Shown here: piece by piece, positions 50,954 to 59,644 of the stretch
Numbering within the stretch: the first letter of the stretch is position 1
Layout of the letters: every line of letters begins with the position of its first letter
Source: Inhella crocodyli
GTDB lineage: Bacteria > Pseudomonadota > Gammaproteobacteria > Burkholderiales > Burkholderiaceae_C
Length of the DNA: 64,000 nucleotides
Assembly: GCF_004004565.1 (NCBI RefSeq)
Contig: NZ_SACM01000006.1
Span: 158,221-222,220 of the forward strand
Direction of reading: 5' to 3'
Position numbers and translations under genes: made by a program
The notes under the pieces: model-generated
The model's database searches: none
Told to the model about the DNA's origin: nothing
What the model saw: only the letters and a program-made list of their open reading frames with translations

Positions 50954-51877
50954 ATGGCCGGCGACGCCAAAAAGCTACAGCCGATCATCGTCAAGAAGAT
51001 CAAGAAGGGCGGCCATGGCGCCCATGGCGGCGCTTGGAAGATCGCCTACGCCGACTTCGTGACGGCCATGATGGCCTTCTTCTTGTTGATGTGGCTGCTG
51101 GGCTCGACAACGGAAGGCGACAAGAAGGGCATCGCCGATTACTTCGCTTCGCCGCTCAAGGTGGCCATGCAGGGCGGCTCCGGCGCCGGCGATGCGTCGC
51201 ACGTGGTCAAGGGGGGCGGCCAGGACCTGAGCCGCCAGGGCGGGCAGGTCAAGCGCGGCGACGTGAAGACCGACGAGCGCACCTACAACCTTCGCGCGCT
51301 CAAGGAAGAGCAGCGGCGGGCCGAGAAGTTCCGCATGGAGCAGCTCAAGACCAAGGTCGAGGAAACCATCGCGGCCAACCCGCAGCTGGCGGCCCTGGGC
51401 GGCCAGATTAAGCTGGAGATGACCAAAGAGGGCCTGCGGATCCAGATCGTGGACGAGGGCAACCGGCCGATGTTCGACAGCGGATCGGCCGTCGTGAAGC
51501 CCTACATGCGGGAGCTGTTGCGGGAGCTGGGGGCCGTGCTGGCCGACGTGCCTAACCGCTTGACCATCGAGGGCCACACCGACGCCCAGGCCTTCAGCGC
51601 CGGCGAGCGGGGCTACTCGAACTGGGAGCTGAGCGCCGATCGTGCGAATTCCTCACGCCGTGAGTTGGTCACAGGGGGTTTGCCCGAGGCCCGGATGCTG
51701 CGCGTGCAGGGCCTGGCTTCGAGTAAGCTGCTTGAACCCCAGGCCCCGAACAGCCCGATGAACCGCCGCATCAGCATCATCGTGATGAACCGGGACGCCG
51801 AGGACGCAGTACTCAAGAACTTGCCCGACGAAGAGCCCGAGGCTGCTGCAGCCCCGGCCGCAACAGCGTCGGGTTGA
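50954..51877 (+). CDS. motB: Flagellar motor stator protein MotB
   Basis: Stator protein of 307 residues. A basic N-terminus, one membrane helix with proton-binding aspartate 34 (IAYADFVTAMMAFFLLMWLL), a linker, and a C-terminal OmpA-like peptidoglycan-binding domain (LTIEGHTDAQAF, NWELSADRANSSRRELV) are intact. It pairs with MotA to drive rotation with protons. cheY follows 24 bp downstream. Confidence 0.98.
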   Translation: MAGDAKKLQPIIVKKIKKGGHGAHGGAWKIAYADFVTAMMAFFLLMWLLGSTTEGDKKGIADYFASPLKVAMQGGSGAGDASHVVKGGGQDLSRQGGQVKRGDVKTDERTYNLRALKEEQRRAEKFRMEQLKTKVEETIAANPQLAALGGQIKLEMTKEGLRIQIVDEGNRPMFDSGSAVVKPYMRELLRELGAVLADVPNRLTIEGHTDAQAFSAGERGYSNWELSADRANSSRRELVTGGLPEARMLRVQGLASSKLLEPQAPNSPMNRRISIIVMNRDAEDAVLKNLPDEEPEAAAAPAATASG

Positions 51878-51901
51878 CATTGGAAGAATTGAAGGATCGC
51901 C

Positions 51902-52291
51902 ATGAGCATGGATATGCGCTTCCTCATCGTTGACGACTTCTCGACCATGCGCCGCATCGTGCGCGGTCTGCTGAAGGAGATCGGGTACACCAACGCGGAA
52001 GAGGCCGAAGACGGCGTGGACGCCCTGGCCCAACTGCGGGCCTCGAAGTTCGACTTCGTGGTCAGCGACATCAACATGCCCAACATGACCGGCTTCGAGC
52101 TGCTCAAGGCGATCAAGGAAGACCCCAGCCTCAAGCACCTGCCGGTGCTGATGGTGACGGCCGAGGCCCGCAAGGAAGACATCGTGCTGGCGGCGCAAAG
52201 CGGTGCGGCCGGCTACATCGTGAAGCCCTTCACCAAGGCCACCCTCGAAGAGAAGGTGCTCAAGATCATCCAGAAGATGCAAGCGGCCTGA
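51902..52291 (+). CDS. cheY: Chemotaxis response regulator CheY
   Basis: Single receiver domain of 129 residues, close to enteric Che[23 protein letters not shown], phospho-acceptor aspartate 56 ([15 protein letters not shown]), threonine in VTAEA, and lysine in IVKPF. GAAGGA precedes the start. Directly followed by cheZ, so this is the likely motor-binding CheY whose phosphate CheZ removes. A different CheY is encoded beside cheA. Confidence 0.97.
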   Translation: MSMDMRFLIVDDFSTMRRIVRGLLKEIGYTNAEEAEDGVDALAQLRASKFDFVVSDINMPNMTGFELLKAIKEDPSLKHLPVLMVTAEARKEDIVLAAQSGAAGYIVKPFTKATLEEKVLKIIQKMQAA

Positions 52292-52307
52292 GGCCAGGAG
52301 TCGCACG

Positions 52308-52946
52308 ATGAGCACGCAGATGGACGAACTGGCCAAACTGGCCCAGGGGCAGCCCTTGGTGGTGGACCCCGCGGTGTTTCAGCAACTGGGCTCGATCACC
52401 CGCCTGCTGCACGACACCATGCAGCAGTTGGGTGTGATGCCCAAGCTGCAAACCGCCACCGAAGGCCTGCCCGATGCGCGCAGCCGCCTGTCGTACATCG
52501 CCGACAAGACCGCCAACGCGGCCAACAAGGTCTTGAACTCGGTGGACAGCGCCAAGGCCGAGCACCAGGCCATCGCCGAATCGACGCGCGAGCTGGCCGC
52601 CAAGCTGGTGGCCGACCCGGTGCGGGCCGTGGCCAGCGGCGCGGTCTTGAACTTCGTGAAGCTGGTGGAAGACAAGACGGCCACCATTGACACGCACCTG
52701 ACCGACATCATGATGGCCCAGGACTTTCACGACCTGACGGGCCAGGTGGTCAAGAAGGTGGTGCAGCTGACCAGCGACCTCGAAGACAGCCTGGTCAAGC
52801 TCTTGATCCAAGTCGTGCCGCCCGAGCAGCGCGAGAAGGTGGCGCCCGAGGTGCTGCAAGGCCCCGTGGTCAACCCCGAAGGCCGCACCGACGTGGTGGC
52901 CGACCAGGGCGAGGTGGACGACCTGCTGGCGTCCCTCGGCTTCTAA
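52308..52946 (+). CDS. cheZ: CheY-P phosphatase CheZ
   Basis: Phosphatase of 212 residues. The active-site helix reads MMAQDFHDLTGQVVKKVV, with catalytic aspartate 142 and glutamine 146. The C-terminal CheY-binding tail GEVDDLLASLGF is intact. The size matches the family. It lies 16 bp after cheY and is followed by a terminator, ending the motAB-cheYZ group. Confidence 0.98.
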   Translation: MSTQMDELAKLAQGQPLVVDPAVFQQLGSITRLLHDTMQQLGVMPKLQTATEGLPDARSRLSYIADKTANAANKVLNSVDSAKAEHQAIAESTRELAAKLVADPVRAVASGAVLNFVKLVEDKTATIDTHLTDIMMAQDFHDLTGQVVKKVVQLTSDLEDSLVKLLIQVVPPEQREKVAPEVLQGPVVNPEGRTDVVADQGEVDDLLASLGF

Positions 52947-52963
52947 ACCGGCACGATGTCACG

Positions 52964-52994
52964 ACGAGGAGGCCGCGGCCTCCTCGTTGCATTT
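52964..52994 (+). terminator. Rho-independent terminator after cheZ
   Basis: An 11-bp stem (CGAGGAGGCC and complement plus an A-T pair, 2-nt loop) followed by TGCATTT. It lies 18 bp after the cheZ stop. Confidence 0.75.
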
Positions 52995-53073
52995 GGGGGC
53001 TGGAATTAGCGGGGCCGATCGCCCCCTTTTCTCGCTCAAGTTCGGCCCGCGACTCTCAAGAATCGGCCCAGCG

Positions 53074-53092
53074 CCCAGGCTGTTTGCCTGGG
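53074..53092 (+). promoter_or_regulatory. Hairpin just before the flhB ribosome site
   Basis: Arms CCCAGGC and GCCTGGG with a 5-nt loop; the GGAG of flhB follows 4 nt later and the ATG is at 53103. The placement could influence flhB translation. A second, weak stem with TTTT lies at 53011-53030. Confidence 0.45.
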
Positions 53093-53102
53093 GCTCGGAG
53101 CC

Positions 53103-54269
53103 ATGGCCGACCAAGACGCCCAAGACCACAACTTACCCGCCTCACAGCGCAAGATCAAAAAGGCGCGCGAGGAGGGCCAGCTGCCGCGTTCGCGCGACCT
53201 GCCGCATGCCGTGGTCATGGCAACACTGGCCTTGCTGGCCTGGGCCGGCCTGCCCCAGGCCTTGGCGCACTGGCAGGCGGTGTTCCGCACCGGCCTGCGC
53301 TTTGACGCCCAGGCCTTGGCCACCCCAGGAATGATGAGTGCGGCGCTGGCCGAGCTGTCGTGGCAGCTGGCCTGGACGGTGGGCACGGTCGGGGGGGTGT
53401 TGATGGCCGCGGCGGTGGCGGCCAACCTGGCCAGCGGCGGTTGGAACTGGACCTGGCAGGCCCTGGGCCCCAAGTGGAGCCACCTCAACCCCATCGACGG
53501 CATCAAGCGCCTCTTCAGCGGGCAAAACCTGGGCACGGCTGCCAAGGCCGCGCTGCTGGCCGTGGTGCTGGCCGCCGTGGGCGTGCTGGTGCTGCTGGAC
53601 GCCGCCCCGCGCTACGTTGCCCTGATGTCGGCGCCGCTGGAGGACGCCCTGTCGCAGGCCGGTCGCCTGCTGCTGGGCGGTTTCGTGCTCATGCTGCTGA
53701 CGCTGGCCGTGTTCGCCGCCGTGGATTGGCCGCTGCAGCGCCAGTTGTACCTGCGCCGCCTGCGCATGTCGCGCAACGAGGCCAAGCAGGAGCACAAGGA
53801 AACCGAGGGCTCGCCCGAGATCAAGGCGCGTCAGCGCCAGCGCATGCGCGAGATCACCAAGCAGCGCATGATGGCCGCCGTCCCCAAGGCCGATTTGGTG
53901 GTGATGAACCCCACCCACTACGCCGTGGCCTTGCGCTACGACGAGGCCAAGATGGGCGCACCCATGGTGGTGGCCAAGGGCGCCGACCTGCTGGCCCTGC
54001 GCATCCGCGACGTGGCCAAGGAAAACAAGGTGCCCGTGCTGCAGGCGCCGGCGCTGGCCCGGGCGCTGTACGCCCACGCCAAGCTCGACCGCGAAGTGCC
54101 CATGAGCCTCTTCGCCGCCGTGGCCCAGGTGCTGGCCTACGTGTACCAACTGCGCGCGTCGATCGGGGGCCGCGGCCTGCCGGACGCCCCCAACCCTGCC
54201 GTGCCCAAAGGGCTGGACCCGCACGAGAAGGACGCGCAAGCCGCGTCGGATGAGGAAGCCTTCGCATGA
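53103..54269 (+). CDS. flhB: Flagellar export switch protein FlhB
   Basis: Export-gate protein of 388 residues. A basic start (TEKEDS-like DQDAQDHNLPASQRKIKKAREEGQ), four membrane helices in residues 30-210, and the autocleaving NPTH motif at 269-272 (VVMNPTHYAVALRYD) that changes export from hook to filament substrates. GGAG precedes the ATG. The stop overlaps the flhA start (ATGA), so flhB and flhA are translationally coupled. Confidence 0.98.
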   Translation: MADQDAQDHNLPASQRKIKKAREEGQLPRSRDLPHAVVMATLALLAWAGLPQALAHWQAVFRTGLRFDAQALATPGMMSAALAELSWQLAWTVGTVGGVLMAAAVAANLASGGWNWTWQALGPKWSHLNPIDGIKRLFSGQNLGTAAKAALLAVVLAAVGVLVLLDAAPRYVALMSAPLEDALSQAGRLLLGGFVLMLLTLAVFAAVDWPLQRQLYLRRLRMSRNEAKQEHKETEGSPEIKARQRQRMREITKQRMMAAVPKADLVVMNPTHYAVALRYDEAKMGAPMVVAKGADLLALRIRDVAKENKVPVLQAPALARALYAHAKLDREVPMSLFAAVAQVLAYVYQLRASIGGRGLPDAPNPAVPKGLDPHEKDAQAASDEEAFA

Positions 54270-56353
54270 ACCCGCTCGCCCAACGCCTGCAGGCCTGGCT
54301 TGGCCCCTACGCCGGGGTGCTGCAAACCATGGGCGCCCCCATCGCGGTGCTGCTCGTGCTGTCGATGATGGTGCTGCCGCTGCCGCCCCTGGTGCTGGAC
54401 CTGCTGTTCACCTTCAACATCGCCATGGCCTTGATGGTGGTGATGGTGGCCTCGCAAATGGTCCGCCCCTTGGACTTTGCGGCCTTCCCCACGGTGCTGC
54501 TGTTGACCACCTTGCTGCGCCTGAGCCTGAACGTGGCGTCCACGCGCGTGGTGCTGATGGAAGGCCACACTGGACCGGGCGCGGCGGGTCAGGTGATCGA
54601 GAGCTTCGGGCACTTCCTGATCGGCGGCAACTTCGCCGTGGGCTTGATCGTGTTTGCCATCCTGGTGGTCATCAACTTCATCGTGGTGACCAAGGGCGCC
54701 GAGCGCATCGCCGAGGTGTCGGCCCGCTTCACCTTGGACGCCTTGCCCGGCAAGCAGATGGCGGTGGACGCCGACCTGTCGGCCGGCCTGATCGACGACA
54801 AGGAGGCCAAGCGCCGCCGCGCCGAGCTGGGCGACGAGGCCGACTTCTTCGGCTCCATGGACGGTGCCAGCAAGTTCGTGCGCGGCGACGCCATCGCCGG
54901 CATCCTGATCCTGGTCATCACCGTGGTGGGGGGCTTCATCATCGGCATGGCCCAGCACGGCCTGAGCGCCGGGGCGGCGGCCGATGCCTACGTGCTGCTG
55001 GCGGTCGGCGACGCGCTGGTGGCCCAGATCCCTGGCCTGCTGATCTCGGTGGCCTCGGCCATGGTGGTCAGCCGAGTGGGCAAGGAGCGCGACATCGGCA
55101 GCATGATCGGCCAGCAGATGTTCGGCAGCTGGCGCGCGCTGGCGGTCACCTCGGGGGTGATCCTGGTGCTCGGCCTGATCCCGGGCATGCCCCACCTGGT
55201 CTTCTTGGTCATGGGCGGCTTGCTGGCTTACTTCGCCTGGTGGCTGCGCCGCAAGGAGCAGGCTGCGAAAAACGCCCCGCCCCCGGCCCCGGTGCTGGCC
55301 AAAAACGACAGCGGCGAAGCCAGCTGGGACGACCTGGTGCCGGTGGACACCCTGGGCCTGGAAGTGGGCTACCGCCTGATCACCCTGGTGGACAAGACCA
55401 AGGACGGCGACCTGCTCAGCCGCGTCAAGGGCGTGCGCAAGAAGTTCGCGCAGGACGTGGGCTTCCTGCCGCCCAGCGTGCACATCCGCGACAACCTGGA
55501 GCTGCGCCCCAGCCAGTACCGCCTGCTGCTGCGCGGCGCGGTGGTGGGCGAGGCCGAGGCCTACCCCGGCCTGTGGTTGGCCATCAACCCCGGCCACGCC
55601 ACCCAGCAGCTGCCCGGCACCCGCACCACCGACCCGGCCTTCGGCCTGCCGGCGGTGTGGATCGAAGAACGCCAGCGCGAAAGCGCGCAAATGGCGGGCT
55701 ACACGGTGGTTGATTGTTCGACCGTGATTGCCACCCACCTTTCACACTTGATGCAAGTCCACGCGGCCAAGTTGCTCGGCCGCACGGAAACCCAGTCCTT
55801 GGTCGAGCACCTCACCAAGCTGGCCCCGAAGTTGATGGAAGACGTGGTCCCCAAGATGGTTGCCATCCCGCTGCTGCAACGCGTGCTGCAGGCCCTGCTG
55901 GAAGAGGGCGTGCACATCCGCGACATGCGCTCGATCGTCGAGGCGCTGGCCGAGCACGCCAGCACCGTCACCGACCCCATGGAGCTGGCCCGCCGCATCC
56001 GCGTCAACCTGGCCCCGGCCATCGTGCAGCAGATCTACGGCCCGGTGAAGGAGTTGGACGTCATCGCCCTGGACCCCGAGCTGGAGCGCTTGGTCACCCA
56101 GGCCCTGAACAGCCCGCACGGGGCGGCCCTGGACCCCGGCGTGGCCGACCAGTTGGCCCGCCGCGCCGCCGAGACCAGCGACAAGCAGGAAGAACGCGGC
56201 GTGCCCGCCTGCCTGCTGGTGCCCGACCTCATCCGCGCGCCCTTGGCCCGTTTGCTGCGCCGTTCCGCGCCCCGCCTGAAGGTCATTTCGCACAGCGAAG
56301 TGCCTGAAACCCATTCGATCCGCATTGGCTCCGTCATTGGAGGTGCCGCATGA
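54266..56353 (+). CDS. flhA: Flagellar export gate protein FlhA
   Basis: Largest export-gate protein, 695 residues. About eight membrane helices fill residues 20-330, including the FHIPEP-type loop (LTTLLRLSLNVASTRVVL, VINFIVVTKGAERIAEVSARFTLDALPGKQMAVDADLSAG shape). The cytoplasmic domain (LEVGYRLITLVD onward) docks chaperone-substrate complexes. Starts within the flhB stop and its own stop overlaps flhF, so flhB-flhA-flhF form one tight operon. Confidence 0.98.
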   Translation: MNPLAQRLQAWLGPYAGVLQTMGAPIAVLLVLSMMVLPLPPLVLDLLFTFNIAMALMVVMVASQMVRPLDFAAFPTVLLLTTLLRLSLNVASTRVVLMEGHTGPGAAGQVIESFGHFLIGGNFAVGLIVFAILVVINFIVVTKGAERIAEVSARFTLDALPGKQMAVDADLSAGLIDDKEAKRRRAELGDEADFFGSMDGASKFVRGDAIAGILILVITVVGGFIIGMAQHGLSAGAAADAYVLLAVGDALVAQIPGLLISVASAMVVSRVGKERDIGSMIGQQMFGSWRALAVTSGVILVLGLIPGMPHLVFLVMGGLLAYFAWWLRRKEQAAKNAPPPAPVLAKNDSGEASWDDLVPVDTLGLEVGYRLITLVDKTKDGDLLSRVKGVRKKFAQDVGFLPPSVHIRDNLELRPSQYRLLLRGAVVGEAEAYPGLWLAINPGHATQQLPGTRTTDPAFGLPAVWIEERQRESAQMAGYTVVDCSTVIATHLSHLMQVHAAKLLGRTETQSLVEHLTKLAPKLMEDVVPKMVAIPLLQRVLQALLEEGVHIRDMRSIVEALAEHASTVTDPMELARRIRVNLAPAIVQQIYGPVKELDVIALDPELERLVTQALNSPHGAALDPGVADQLARRAAETSDKQEERGVPACLLVPDLIRAPLARLLRRSAPRLKVISHSEVPETHSIRIGSVIGGAA

Positions 56354-58032
56354 ACCCCGGTCAGATGAAGCGCTTTGCCGCCCCCACCACCCGCGAAGCC
56401 ATGCAGCGCGTGCGCGCGGCCTTTGGCGACGACGCCGTGGTGCTGTCCACCAAGCCCTGCCCCGAGGGCATCGAGGTGCTGGCCATGCCGCCCGACGCCG
56501 TGCCGCGCGAGGGCGGCGGCCGGGGCAAGGCCCCGAGCGTGGCGCAGGACGTCAACACCCTGGCCATGAGCACCCTGTCGTTCCAGGACTACGTGCGCGA
56601 GCGCATGCTGCGCCGCCGCGCGGCCGAGCAGCAGGGTCAGCCCGACCCCGTGGCCAGCGAGGCCCCGGCCGTGCGCCTCAACGAAGACACGCAAGCCCGC
56701 GCCCGCCGCGCCGTGGCCCAGATGCAAGCCCTGCGCGCCCAGCGCGTGGAGCCCACCTTGGAGGCGGCGCCCGCACCGCGGCAGCCGGTCTCCGCCAGCA
56801 CCTTGCCGGAGCGCCCGGTGCTGCGCGAACCCAGCAACGCCGCCGCGCGCTGGGCGGCCGCCGGCCTGGGCGAGCGCCCGGCGGCGCGCGAGCCGGTCCA
56901 GCACGACCCGCTGCTGACCGAAAGCCGCGCGGCTGCCAAGGCACCGCCGGCCAACGCCCGCGACGCGGCGCGCGAGCGCGTGCGCCCGGCGCCCGAGCTG
57001 CACCGCGCCCCGCCGGTGCTGCGCGACGAGGTGGCCCTGCCCACGGCCCCCGTCCCGGATTACGGCGTGCAGGCCGCGCGCCAGGTGCGCGAGTCGGCCG
57101 ACATCGCGCAAGAGCTGCGCGCCATGAAAGGCCTGATCGAGGCCCGTTTCGGCGCCCTGGCCTTCATGGAAAAGATGCAGCGCCAGCCGCAGCAGGCGCA
57201 ATTGGCCCAGCGTCTCATCGGGGCGGGCTTTTCGCCGGCCATGGTGCGCAAGCTGGTGGACGCCTGCCCCAGCAGCTTCGTGCAGGGCGCCGACGAGCAG
57301 CAATGGGCGCAGGCCGTGCTGGCGCGCAACCTGCAAGTGGCCGACACCGCGCTGGAAGACCGCCAGGGCGTGTTCGCGCTCATCGGCTCCACGGGCGTGG
57401 GCAAAACCACGACCACGGCCAAGATCGCCGCCAACTTCGCCGCCAAGCACGGTGCCTCGCAGCTGGGTCTGATCACGCTGGACGCCTACCGCATCGGGGC
57501 GCACGAGCAGCTGCGCGGCTACGGCCGCATCTTGGGCGTGCCCGTGCACACGGCGCACGACCGCGCCTCGCTCGACGACCTGCTGGACCTGCTGGCCAAC
57601 AAGAAGCTGGTGCTGATCGACACCGCCGGCATGGCCCAGCGCGACGCCCGCACGCACGAGCTGCTGGACATGCTGGCCCACCCGGCCATCCGCAAGCTGC
57701 TGGTGGTCAACGCCAGCGCGCAGGGCGAGACCAACGACGAGGTGGTCAGCGCCTGGCGCGCCGCCGATTGCGAAGGGGTGATCCTCTCCAAGCTAGACGA
57801 GGCGGTGCGCCTCGGCCCGGCCCTGGACAGCCTGATCCGCCACCGCCTGCGGGTCCAAGGCCTGGCCAACGGCCAGCGCGTGCCCGAAGACTGGCTGCGC
57901 CTGCCGGCTGACGAGCTGATGAAGCTGGCCTTCAAGCCCCAGGCCGCGGGCAGCCCCTGGCGCATGGACGAGCAGGACCTGACCCTGCTCTTCGCTGGCG
58001 CGCCGGGCGACGCCCAACCGGTGGCGCACTGA
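56350..58032 (+). CDS. flhF: Flagellar SRP-type GTPase FlhF
   Basis: GTPase of 560 residues that in polar flagellates marks the assembly site. The N-terminal B domain (MKRFAAPTTREAMQRVRAAFGDDAVVLSTK) is followed by a long Ala/Arg/Pro-rich linker (about 95-260), and the NG domain carries the P-loop GSTGVGKT (346-353), LITLDAYRIGAHEQL and LIDTAGM. The linker is longer than in many FlhF proteins. The ATG overlaps the flhA stop. The next gene encodes an FlhG-like protein, its usual partner. Confidence 0.97.
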   Translation: MNPGQMKRFAAPTTREAMQRVRAAFGDDAVVLSTKPCPEGIEVLAMPPDAVPREGGGRGKAPSVAQDVNTLAMSTLSFQDYVRERMLRRRAAEQQGQPDPVASEAPAVRLNEDTQARARRAVAQMQALRAQRVEPTLEAAPAPRQPVSASTLPERPVLREPSNAAARWAAAGLGERPAAREPVQHDPLLTESRAAAKAPPANARDAARERVRPAPELHRAPPVLRDEVALPTAPVPDYGVQAARQVRESADIAQELRAMKGLIEARFGALAFMEKMQRQPQQAQLAQRLIGAGFSPAMVRKLVDACPSSFVQGADEQQWAQAVLARNLQVADTALEDRQGVFALIGSTGVGKTTTTAKIAANFAAKHGASQLGLITLDAYRIGAHEQLRGYGRILGVPVHTAHDRASLDDLLDLLANKKLVLIDTAGMAQRDARTHELLDMLAHPAIRKLLVVNASAQGETNDEVVSAWRAADCEGVILSKLDEAVRLGPALDSLIRHRLRVQGLANGQRVPEDWLRLPADELMKLAFKPQAAGSPWRMDEQDLTLLFAGAPGDAQPVAH

Positions 58033-58043
58033 AGGACCTCCCC

Positions 58044-58799
58044 ATGCGCGATCAGGCGGAAGGCCTTCGTCGGATGTTCGGCGCCGCCGCCGGCGGCGGC
58101 ACGCGCGCGACCCTGGTGCCGGTGGTCGCGCCCGTCGCCTTGCCGGCGGGCGACTACCTGCTGGACCAGCTGGTGGGCGCCTACCTGGAGCGGGGCCTCA
58201 AGGTGCTGGTGGTGGACGCCAGTCCGCGCGCCCAGCCGGCGCCCGAGCTGGCCCGCGTGGACCTCGCGGCTTGCGTGCAGCGCTTGAGCAGCGAGGTGCG
58301 CTGGCTCGAAGCCCGGGGCCTGGTGGCCCACCACCTCGACGCCCGCGGCCAGGCCACGGCCCTGCGCGAGCACCTGGCCGATGCGGCGCCCGACGCCGAC
58401 GTCGTCTTGCTGCACGCCCCGGTGGCCGAACTGGCGCGCGTGCTGCCCGGCGCGGCGCATTGCCGGCCGGTGCTGCTGGCCGACCTGGAGCAGGCCTCGA
58501 TCACCGCCGCCTACGCGGCCATGAAGTGGCTGCACCAGCGCGCTGGCGTGTCCGTGTTCTCTCTGTTGTTGGCCGGGCACCCGCAGCTGGCACTGACCCA
58601 GCGGGTGATGCGCCAGTTGGCCGACACGGCCGAGCGATTTCTGGGGGTGGCCCTGGCCGAGTCGGTGGCCGTGGAGGTGCGCACGGGCCTGCGCGCCGAC
58701 GTGGCGCCGGCGTTGCGGCGTTTGGCCCGCGATAGCCTCGGGGTCCCGGCGCAGAATGGCGTCCGACCCGTCGGCGCGATGGCGGCAGCCCATGCTTGA
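58044..58799 (+). CDS. flhG: FlhG/FleN-like protein lacking the ATPase P-loop
   Basis: Protein of 251 residues placed between flhF and fliA, where flhG (fleN) is expected. The N-terminal DQAEGLRRMFG keeps the DQAxxLR motif that activates the FlhF GTPase. The MinD-like body retains KVLVVDASP and several helices, but the segment where FlhG has GKGGVGKT reads VAPVALPAGDYL, so ATP binding and ATP-driven dimerisation should be lost. The reading frame is intact and no other frame restores the P-loop, so it is not a simple frameshift. It may still stimulate FlhF while lacking the ATP-switched antiactivator role. Its stop overlaps a possible fliA start. Confidence 0.8.
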   Translation: MRDQAEGLRRMFGAAAGGGTRATLVPVVAPVALPAGDYLLDQLVGAYLERGLKVLVVDASPRAQPAPELARVDLAACVQRLSSEVRWLEARGLVAHHLDARGQATALREHLADAAPDADVVLLHAPVAELARVLPGAAHCRPVLLADLEQASITAAYAAMKWLHQRAGVSVFSLLLAGHPQLALTQRVMRQLADTAERFLGVALAESVAVEVRTGLRADVAPALRRLARDSLGVPAQNGVRPVGAMAAAHA

Positions 58800-58836
58800 C
58801 CACGCCGACCGGGACGACCACGGAGTTGCAGTCACG

Positions 58837-59550
58837 ATGTACACCGCCAAGGGCAAGCTCGACACGAATGCCCTGATCCGCCAGTACCAACCCCTGGTGC
58901 GCCGCTTGGCGCACCAGATGATCGCCAAGCTCCCGGCCAACGTGGAGCTGGACGATTTGGTGCAGGTCGGCATGATCGGCCTGACCGACGCGCTCAGCCG
59001 CTTCGACGTGGGCCAGGGCGTGCAGTTCGAAACCTTCGCCACGCAGCGCATCCGGGGCGCCATGCTCGACGAGTTGCGCGGCACCGACTGGCTCAGCCGC
59101 GGCACGCGGCGCCAGCAGCGCGAGATCGAAGAGGGCATCCACAAGGCCGAGCAGAAGCTGGGCCGCGCCGCCACGGAAAGCGAAGTGGCCAAGGAAATGG
59201 GCCTCAGCCTGGCTGAGTACCAAGACGCGCTGACCCGCGTGCGCGGCACGCAGTTGGTGTACCTGGAGGACATCGGCGGGGGCGAGGACGGCGACGATTA
59301 CCTCGACCGCCACGTCGCCGACGGCGACGCGAATCCGTTCGCCGTGCTGCAAGACGACCGCATGCGCCACGCGCTGGTCGACGCCATCAAGGCCCTGCCC
59401 GAGCGGGAGGGCTACGTGATGAGCATGTACTACGAGCACGACATGAATCTCAAGGAGATCGCGGCGGTGCTCAAGGTGACCGAAAGCCGGGTGTGCCAGC
59501 TGCACAGCCAGGCGATTGCACGGCTTCGGGTGAAGTTGCGGGAGCATTGA
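58837..59550 (+). CDS. fliA: RNA polymerase sigma factor for flagellar late genes, FliA (sigma28)
   Basis: Sigma factor of about 237 residues that reads late promoters of flagellin, cap and chemotaxis genes. Region 2 (LVRRLAHQMIAKLPANVELDDLVQVGMIGLTDALSRF, FETFATQRIRGAMLDELR), region 3 and region 4 (LPEREGYVMSMYYEHDMNLKEIAAVLKVTESRVCQLHSQAIARLR shape) are complete. FliA proteins usually begin MYTAKGKL, as here at 58837; an ATG at 58792, overlapping flhG, would add 15 residues. Sigma28-like sites before fliD, two flagellins and fliE in this window are its likely targets. Confidence 0.97.
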   Translation: MYTAKGKLDTNALIRQYQPLVRRLAHQMIAKLPANVELDDLVQVGMIGLTDALSRFDVGQGVQFETFATQRIRGAMLDELRGTDWLSRGTRRQQREIEEGIHKAEQKLGRAATESEVAKEMGLSLAEYQDALTRVRGTQLVYLEDIGGGEDGDDYLDRHVADGDANPFAVLQDDRMRHALVDAIKALPEREGYVMSMYYEHDMNLKEIAAVLKVTESRVCQLHSQAIARLRVKLREH

Positions 59551-59552
59551 GC

Positions 59553-59587
59553 GCCGCTCGCCGCTCGCCGCTCGCCGCTCGCCGCTC
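59553..59587. repeat. 7-bp tandem repeat after fliA
   Basis: The unit GCCGCTC is repeated five times without error directly after the fliA stop (59550). The remaining stretch to the next gene stop (59645) holds no gene. It is a slippage-prone microsatellite; no function is evident. Confidence 0.9.
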
Positions 59588-59644
59588 TGGCGACCCGATC
59601 GATCAATTTCTCGGTGCAGGCTCTCATTCAGAGGCGCACGCGCC

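Noticed and set aside
58044..58799. Frameshift explaining the missing P-loop in the FlhG-like gene
   Set aside because: No alternative frame near 58100-58160 encodes a GKGGVGKT-like motif, and the frame is continuous from the DQAxxLR start to the end.
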